Shown piece by piece: positions 60,765 to 64,000 of a stretch of 64,000 bases of DNA. Each line of letters starts with the position of its first letter. Within the stretch, counting starts at the first letter, position 1. A program made the translations under genes and the position numbers. Under the pieces are notes generated by a model. The model ran no database searches and had not been told where the DNA came from. It saw only the letters and a list, made by a program, of their open reading frames with translations. This stretch comes from Rubrimonas sp036735545 (GTDB taxonomy: Bacteria; Pseudomonadota; Alphaproteobacteria; Rhodobacterales; Rhodobacteraceae): the NCBI GenBank assembly GCA_036735545.1, contig DAINOD010000002.1:62001-126000 (forward strand), in the 5' to 3' direction.

Positions 60765-61172
60765 CTAAAGGTCGTCCTCCAGCCAGGCGAGCGTGTCGAC
60801 CGTGGCGTAGTCCAGCACGGCGACGACCTCCGCCGCGTCGTCGACCGGCGCGAGGGCGGCGCCCAGCCCCAGCCCCAGCAGCGCCGCGGCGGCGAGCCCG
60901 GCCCAGAGCGGGCGCGCGGCCCGACGACGTGCGGCGGCCGCGCCCTCGGCCCCGGCGGCGCAGGCGGCCAGCAGTCCGGGCGGGGCGGCGGGAGGCGGCT
61001 CGGCCGCCAGCGCCGCCAGCGCGGCGTCAAGCGCCGCCGCCTCGGCCAGCGTCGCCGCGGCCTGAGGATCGGCCGACGCCAGCGCCGCCGCCGGGGCGCG
61101 GGTCTCGACGGGCCAGCGCGCCAGATCGCCGCCATGGACGGCGGCGAGGCGGGCGAAGCGGTCCAGGGTCAT
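60765..61172 (-). CDS. Putative anti-sigma factor with one membrane helix
   Basis: A 135-residue protein. The N-terminal part MTLDRFARLAAVHGGDLARWP resembles a small alphaproteobacterial family found after ECF sigma genes. One helix lies at about residues 88-107 (PLWAGLAAAALLGLGLG) and a short C-terminal tail follows. Its ATG overlaps the stop of the sigma-factor gene (ATGA), the classical sigma/anti-sigma arrangement. Anti-sigma activity is inferred from topology and position. Confidence 0.72.
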   Translation of the reverse strand: MTLDRFARLAAVHGGDLARWPVETRAPAAALASADPQAAATLAEAAALDAALAALAAEPPPAAPPGLLAACAAGAEGAAAARRRAARPLWAGLAAAALLGLGLGAALAPVDDAAEVVAVLDYATVDTLAWLEDDL

Positions 61173-61747
61173 CGCCGTCTCCTTTGCTCCGGGCGGTCGC
61201 GATGCGCCGCCAGCGTCTCCGCCAGCGCGCGGCGGCCGCGGGCCTGCAGACTCTCCACCGCATCCACGCTCAATCCCATCGCCGCGGCGATCTCCGGGTT
61301 CGAGCGATCCTCGAAGTGACGCAACACGATGGCGGCGCGCTGGCGGTCCGGCAAGGCGTGCAGCGCCGTGCGCAGCGCCGTCGCACGGTCCGCCGCGTCG
61401 AGCCGCTCCAGCGCCGACGGCGCGGGGTCGGGCGGTTCGGGCGCGTCCTCCAGCGGGCTCGAGCGGCCGCGCCGCCGCAGCCGGTCGAGACAGAGGTTGG
61501 TCGCGACCCGGTGCAGCCAGGCGCCGACCGGCGCCCCGCCGTCCTCCCATTCGGGGGCAGCGCGCCAGAGCCGCAGCATGGCCTCCTGCGTCACGTCCTC
61601 GGCCTCCGCGGGATCGCCCAGCAGCCGACCCGCGAGCGCCAGCAGCCGCGGCGCCCGGCGCGCGGTCAGCAGCCGCGCCGCCTGCGCCTCGCCGCGGACG
61701 GCGCGGGCGAGCAGGGCGGCGTCGAGCCGGTCCTCGCCCGCGTCCAA
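61169..61747 (-). CDS. ECF-type RNA polymerase sigma factor
   Basis: A 192-residue sigma70-family ECF factor. Region 2 is seen in LLGDPAEAEDVTQEAMLRLW with GAWLHRVATNLCLDRLRRR. Region 4 is in LHALPDRQRAAIVLRHFEDR, with the helix-turn-helix in NPEIAAAMGLSVDAVESLQA. The only usable start is a TTG without a strong ribosome-binding site. It sits between an EF-hand gene upstream and a membrane protein of anti-sigma type downstream, so it probably answers an envelope or metal signal. Confidence 0.88.
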   Translation of the reverse strand: MDAGEDRLDAALLARAVRGEAQAARLLTARRAPRLLALAGRLLGDPAEAEDVTQEAMLRLWRAAPEWEDGGAPVGAWLHRVATNLCLDRLRRRGRSSPLEDAPEPPDPAPSALERLDAADRATALRTALHALPDRQRAAIVLRHFEDRSNPEIAAAMGLSVDAVESLQARGRRALAETLAAHRDRPEQRRRR

Positions 61748-61792
61748 GGGCGGCCCGCAGGCGGCCGGGGGGCGCGACGGCGCGCGCCGGCC

Positions 61793-62464
61793 TCAGCCGC
61801 GGGGACCTTCCCGCCCGGCCCCGTCCCGCCCGGCGCCGTCCCGCCCGGCGCCGGGCCGCGACCGGGCGGCCTCCTCGCGCGTCACCACGCCGTCGCCGTC
61901 GCGGTCGAGGCGGTCGAACAGCCGCGCGGCCCGGCGCTCCCGCGTCGCCGCGATCTCCTCGGCGTCGATGACGCCGTCGTTGTTGGCGTCGAGACGGTCG
62001 AACATGCGCTGCGCATGTTCGGCGGCCCGCGCCGCGGCGCGCCCGGTCGCGTCGGCCGACAACGCCGCCTCGAAGGCGTCACGGTCGAAAGGCGCGTCCC
62101 CAAGCTCCAGAAAGCCCGCCTGCGTCGCCTCCTCGCGGGTGATGCGGCCGTCGCCGTCCGCGTCGAGACGCTCGAACAGGCGGTCCGGCATCGCGCCGCG
62201 CCGTTCCTCCCAGCGTCCCGCGCGATCGGGCCGACCCGAACCGCGGCCGCCCTCGTCGCGCGCTTCGCGACGCTCGTCGCGTCGGGTTCGCCTGTCGAGC
62301 CTGCGCTCCTCGACGTCCAGCCGCCGCGCCTCCAGCGCCAGCGCCTCGGCTTCGAGCGCCTGCGTCTGGGGCGCAGCCGCGGCCTGCGCCAGCGTCTGCG
62401 GCGCCGTCGCCGCGCCCGCCGCCATCGCCAGCGCGACCGCCGCCGCCATGCTCGTCCTGCCCAT
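61793..62464 (-). CDS. Secreted EF-hand calcium-binding protein
   Basis: A 223-residue protein with a signal peptide (GRTSMAAAVALAMAAGAATA), a charged helical stretch (ALEARRLDVEERRLDRRTRR) and EF-hand loops: DADGDGRITREE, DANNDGVIDAEE and DRDGDGVVTREE, plus one degenerate copy. The C-terminus has GAGRD repeats. The ATG at 62464 has AAGGAGG six bases upstream. It lies 45 bases upstream of the ECF sigma gene and may be part of the same regulon as a periplasmic calcium-responsive component. Confidence 0.85.
   Translation of the reverse strand: MGRTSMAAAVALAMAAGAATAPQTLAQAAAAPQTQALEAEALALEARRLDVEERRLDRRTRRDERREARDEGGRGSGRPDRAGRWEERRGAMPDRLFERLDADGDGRITREEATQAGFLELGDAPFDRDAFEAALSADATGRAAARAAEHAQRMFDRLDANNDGVIDAEEIAATRERRAARLFDRLDRDGDGVVTREEAARSRPGAGRDGAGRDGAGREGPRG
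61821..61850. repeat. 15-base tandem repeat encoding the GAGRD tail of the EF-hand protein
   Basis: Two exact copies of CCGTCCCGCCCGGCG with a partial copy beside them, in frame with the EF-hand gene. Confidence 0.85.
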
Positions 62465-62607
62465 CGGGGCCTCCTTCATCTTCGGACCGGCCGCCCGCGG
62501 CGACCGTCCCCCGAGCAACGCCCGGCCGGCCCGGTTCCGTCGCGACCGGCTCGCTCGCGACTCTGCGCCGCGCGGCGTCGCGCGCGCGACGAGCCTATAT
62601 CGCTCCC

Positions 62608-62997
62608 ATGACAGGCATCACCCCCGGCGCCGACCGGCCCTTCGGCCCCGCCCTCGCCGCCGGCCTGCGGCGCCGCTGCCCCGCTTGCGCCCGCGGCGCG
62701 CTGTTCGACGGCTATCTCGCGATCCGCCCGGCCTGCCCCGCCTGCGGCGAGCCGCTCGCCGGTCACCGCGCCGACGACGCGCCCGCCTGGGTCACCATGC
62801 TGGTGGTCGGCCACCTGATGGTCCCCGCGATCCTCGCCGCCCGCGGCATCGACGGCTGGCCGACCTGGGCGCACATGGTCGTCTGGCCGCTGGTCGCGCT
62901 CGGGCTGTGCCTCGCGCTGCTGCCGCGGATGAAGGGCGCCATCGTCGGCTGGCAGTGGGCCTGCCGGATGCACGGCTTCGGCGACGGCCGCCCGTGA
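62608..62997 (+). CDS. DUF983 small membrane protein
   Basis: A 129-residue protein. CPACARGALFDGYLAIRPACPACG carries two CxxC motifs of the kind seen in DUF983, likely a zinc ribbon. Two membrane helices follow (about residues 60-80 and 85-105), then PRMKGAIVGWQWACRMHGF. DUF983 genes are often linked to cytochrome-oxidase assembly genes, which is not the case here. The stop overlaps the start of the NUDIX gene. Confidence 0.85.
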   Translation: MTGITPGADRPFGPALAAGLRRRCPACARGALFDGYLAIRPACPACGEPLAGHRADDAPAWVTMLVVGHLMVPAILAARGIDGWPTWAHMVVWPLVALGLCLALLPRMKGAIVGWQWACRMHGFGDGRP

Positions 62998-63716
62998 CCG
63001 AAGCCCGCGCCGGGACCGAAGCCCGCGCCGGGACCGGGGCTCCGCCTGTCCCGCGCGACGCGGCGAGCCTCGTGCTCTTGCGCCGCGACGGGCCCGAGCC
63101 GCGGGTGCTGATGGGCCAGCGCGGGGCCGGCGCGCGGTTCATGCCCTCCAAGTTCGTCTTTCCCGGCGGCGCGCTCGACCCCGCCGACGCGCAGCTGACC
63201 GCCGGCGCGCCGCTGGCTGAGCCCACCGCCCGCCGGCTCGGCGCCCAGGCGCCCCCCGACATGGCCGCCGCCCTCGCCCGCGCGGCCGTGCGCGAGACCT
63301 ACGAGGAGGCGGGCCTCACCCTCGGCGCGCCCGACCCCGCCGCGGCGCTCTGGGCCGCGGACGCGCCGCCGGGCTGGCGCGGCTTTCTCGGCCGCGGCCT
63401 GGTGCCGGCGCTCGACCGTCTGAGTTTCGTGTTCCGCGCGATCACGCCGCCGACGCGGCCCGTGCGCTTCGACGCGCGCTTCTTCCTCGCCGACGCGGCC
63501 GAGGTGGCGGGCGATCCCGACGACTTCTCGGGCGCCGAGGACGAGCTGTCGCATCTGCGCTGGCTGACGCTGACCGAGGCGCGCCGGCTCGACCTGCCCT
63601 TCATCACCACCGTGGTGCTGGCCGAGGTCGAGGCGCGGCTGGACGACCCCGCCGACCGGCCCGCCCCCTTCTTCCACCACCGCGACGGGCGGTCGTTCAT
63701 CGACGCGTTGGCGTGA
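62994..63716 (+). CDS. NUDIX hydrolase
   Basis: A 240-residue NUDIX-fold hydrolase. The box is split as FVFPGGALDPAD and ARAAVRETYEEAGL, with a roughly 45-residue insertion between the glycine part and the REXXEE part, like the longer NUDT-type coenzyme A or acyl-nucleotide hydrolases. The N-terminus has two TEARAG repeats from an 18-base direct repeat (62997-63032). The GTG start overlaps DUF983 (GTGA), and the stop overlaps the next gene. Confidence 0.84.
   Translation: MTEARAGTEARAGTGAPPVPRDAASLVLLRRDGPEPRVLMGQRGAGARFMPSKFVFPGGALDPADAQLTAGAPLAEPTARRLGAQAPPDMAAALARAAVRETYEEAGLTLGAPDPAAALWAADAPPGWRGFLGRGLVPALDRLSFVFRAITPPTRPVRFDARFFLADAAEVAGDPDDFSGAEDELSHLRWLTLTEARRLDLPFITTVVLAEVEARLDDPADRPAPFFHHRDGRSFIDALA
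62997..63032. repeat. 18-base direct repeat at the start of the NUDIX gene
   Basis: Two exact tandem copies of ACCGAAGCCCGCGCCGGG, encoding TEARAG twice. It lies directly after the start codon, so copy-number changes would stay in frame. Confidence 0.9.
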
Positions 63717-64000
63717 GCGGGCCCGTTCCCGTCCCTGCCCGGCCCGCGCCGCCGGGACAGCGGGGGTTGCTCGCCGCGATCGCCTGCATCGCGCTGTTCG
63801 GCGTCGGGCAGGGCATGACGCACCCGCTGTTCGCGCTCAGGCTGGAGCAGGACGGCTGGCCCTCGGCCATGGTCGGGCTGTCGGGGGCGATGGTGGCGCT
63901 GGCCTCGCTGACGCTGGCGCCGCTCATGCCGCGGCTGATCCGCGCCGTGGGGCTGCCGCGCTTCCTGTCGCTCGGGGCGCTGATGTCCTCGCTGATGCTG
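63713..64000 (+). CDS. MFS transporter, N-terminal part (cut by window end)
   Basis: The first 96 codons of a probable major-facilitator transporter. The start is a GTG overlapping the NUDIX stop. A proline-rich N-terminus is followed by helices LLAAIACIALFGVGQGMTHP and SAMVGLSGAMVALASLTLAP, with the loop PRLIRAVGLPRFL typical of the MFS A-motif region. It continues beyond 64000, so family and substrate cannot be named. Confidence 0.75.
   Translation, partial: MSGPVPVPARPAPPGQRGLLAAIACIALFGVGQGMTHPLFALRLEQDGWPSAMVGLSGAMVALASLTLAPLMPRLIRAVGLPRFLSLGALMSSLML

Overview
The window looks like a chromosomal segment of an alphaproteobacterium, most probably of the Rhodobacterales. The reasons are the divergent regB / senC-regA locus, a GcrA cell-cycle regulator, AddAB instead of RecBCD, the DUF4212 plus VC_2705-type acetate symporter pair, and a sigma-54 driven glnK-amtB. 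The DNA is extremely GC-rich (by eye above 70%). Genes are packed tightly, with many 4-base ATGA/GTGA stop-start overlaps and convergent neighbours often under 20 bp apart. I see no insertion sequence, prophage, CRISPR array, tRNA or rRNA gene. The genus cannot be fixed from this sequence alone.

Layout. 1-8930 (minus) is a tightly coupled operon read PAS/histidine-kinase-like protein > tsaE > amgK > murU > addB > addA, with a 4-base overlap at every one of its five junctions. 9052-11859 is the redox two-component locus: regB, divergent from senC-regA. 11868-16093 holds DUF3830, DUF427, a membrane methyltransferase-like protein, a GST and an FAD-linked 2-hydroxyacid dehydrogenase. 16104-19858 has tsaC/sua5 facing a DmdC-like acyl-CoA dehydrogenase and a metallo-hydrolase. 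19866-26508 carries TauE/SafE, DUF805, pcp, a sorbosone-dehydrogenase-like protein, an esterase, and an ABC importer pair (ynjC-ynjB like) with no ATPase gene beside it.

26587-32650 has two small membrane proteins, the acetate-type symporter with its small subunit, and a divergent pair ending in an exonuclease-CBS-DUF294 fusion protein. 32655-36683 is argD-argF-pcaB-like-HD phosphohydrolase. 36869-41944 holds gcrA, a phoR kinase without neighbouring phoB, DUF1178, an FkbM methyltransferase, amtB and glnK. 42331-47514 has a class A penicillin-binding protein, a dimethylglycine-dehydrogenase-like protein and a SOUL haem-binding protein.

47515-47895 is an unusual non-coding convergent region full of near-perfect GC hairpins. 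47896-57956 has trpE, a PpiD-type chaperone, polA and two tandem ABC exporters. 58138-59107 is a small His/Met-rich periplasmic (putatively copper-handling) pair interrupted by a 100-N assembly gap. The rest has hemF, a monooxygenase-fold protein, an ECF sigma / anti-sigma / EF-hand cluster, DUF983, a NUDIX hydrolase and the start of an MFS transporter.

Most of the window is ordinary housekeeping DNA. The points most worth a second look are: the 55-base identical contig ends at the N gap, which when merged restore one reading frame; the hairpin cluster; the exonuclease-CBS-DUF294 fusion; the degenerate kinase at the head of the AddAB operon; and the UUCG-loop terminator placed directly in front of a small membrane-protein gene. 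I found no clear-cut new defence or mobile system.
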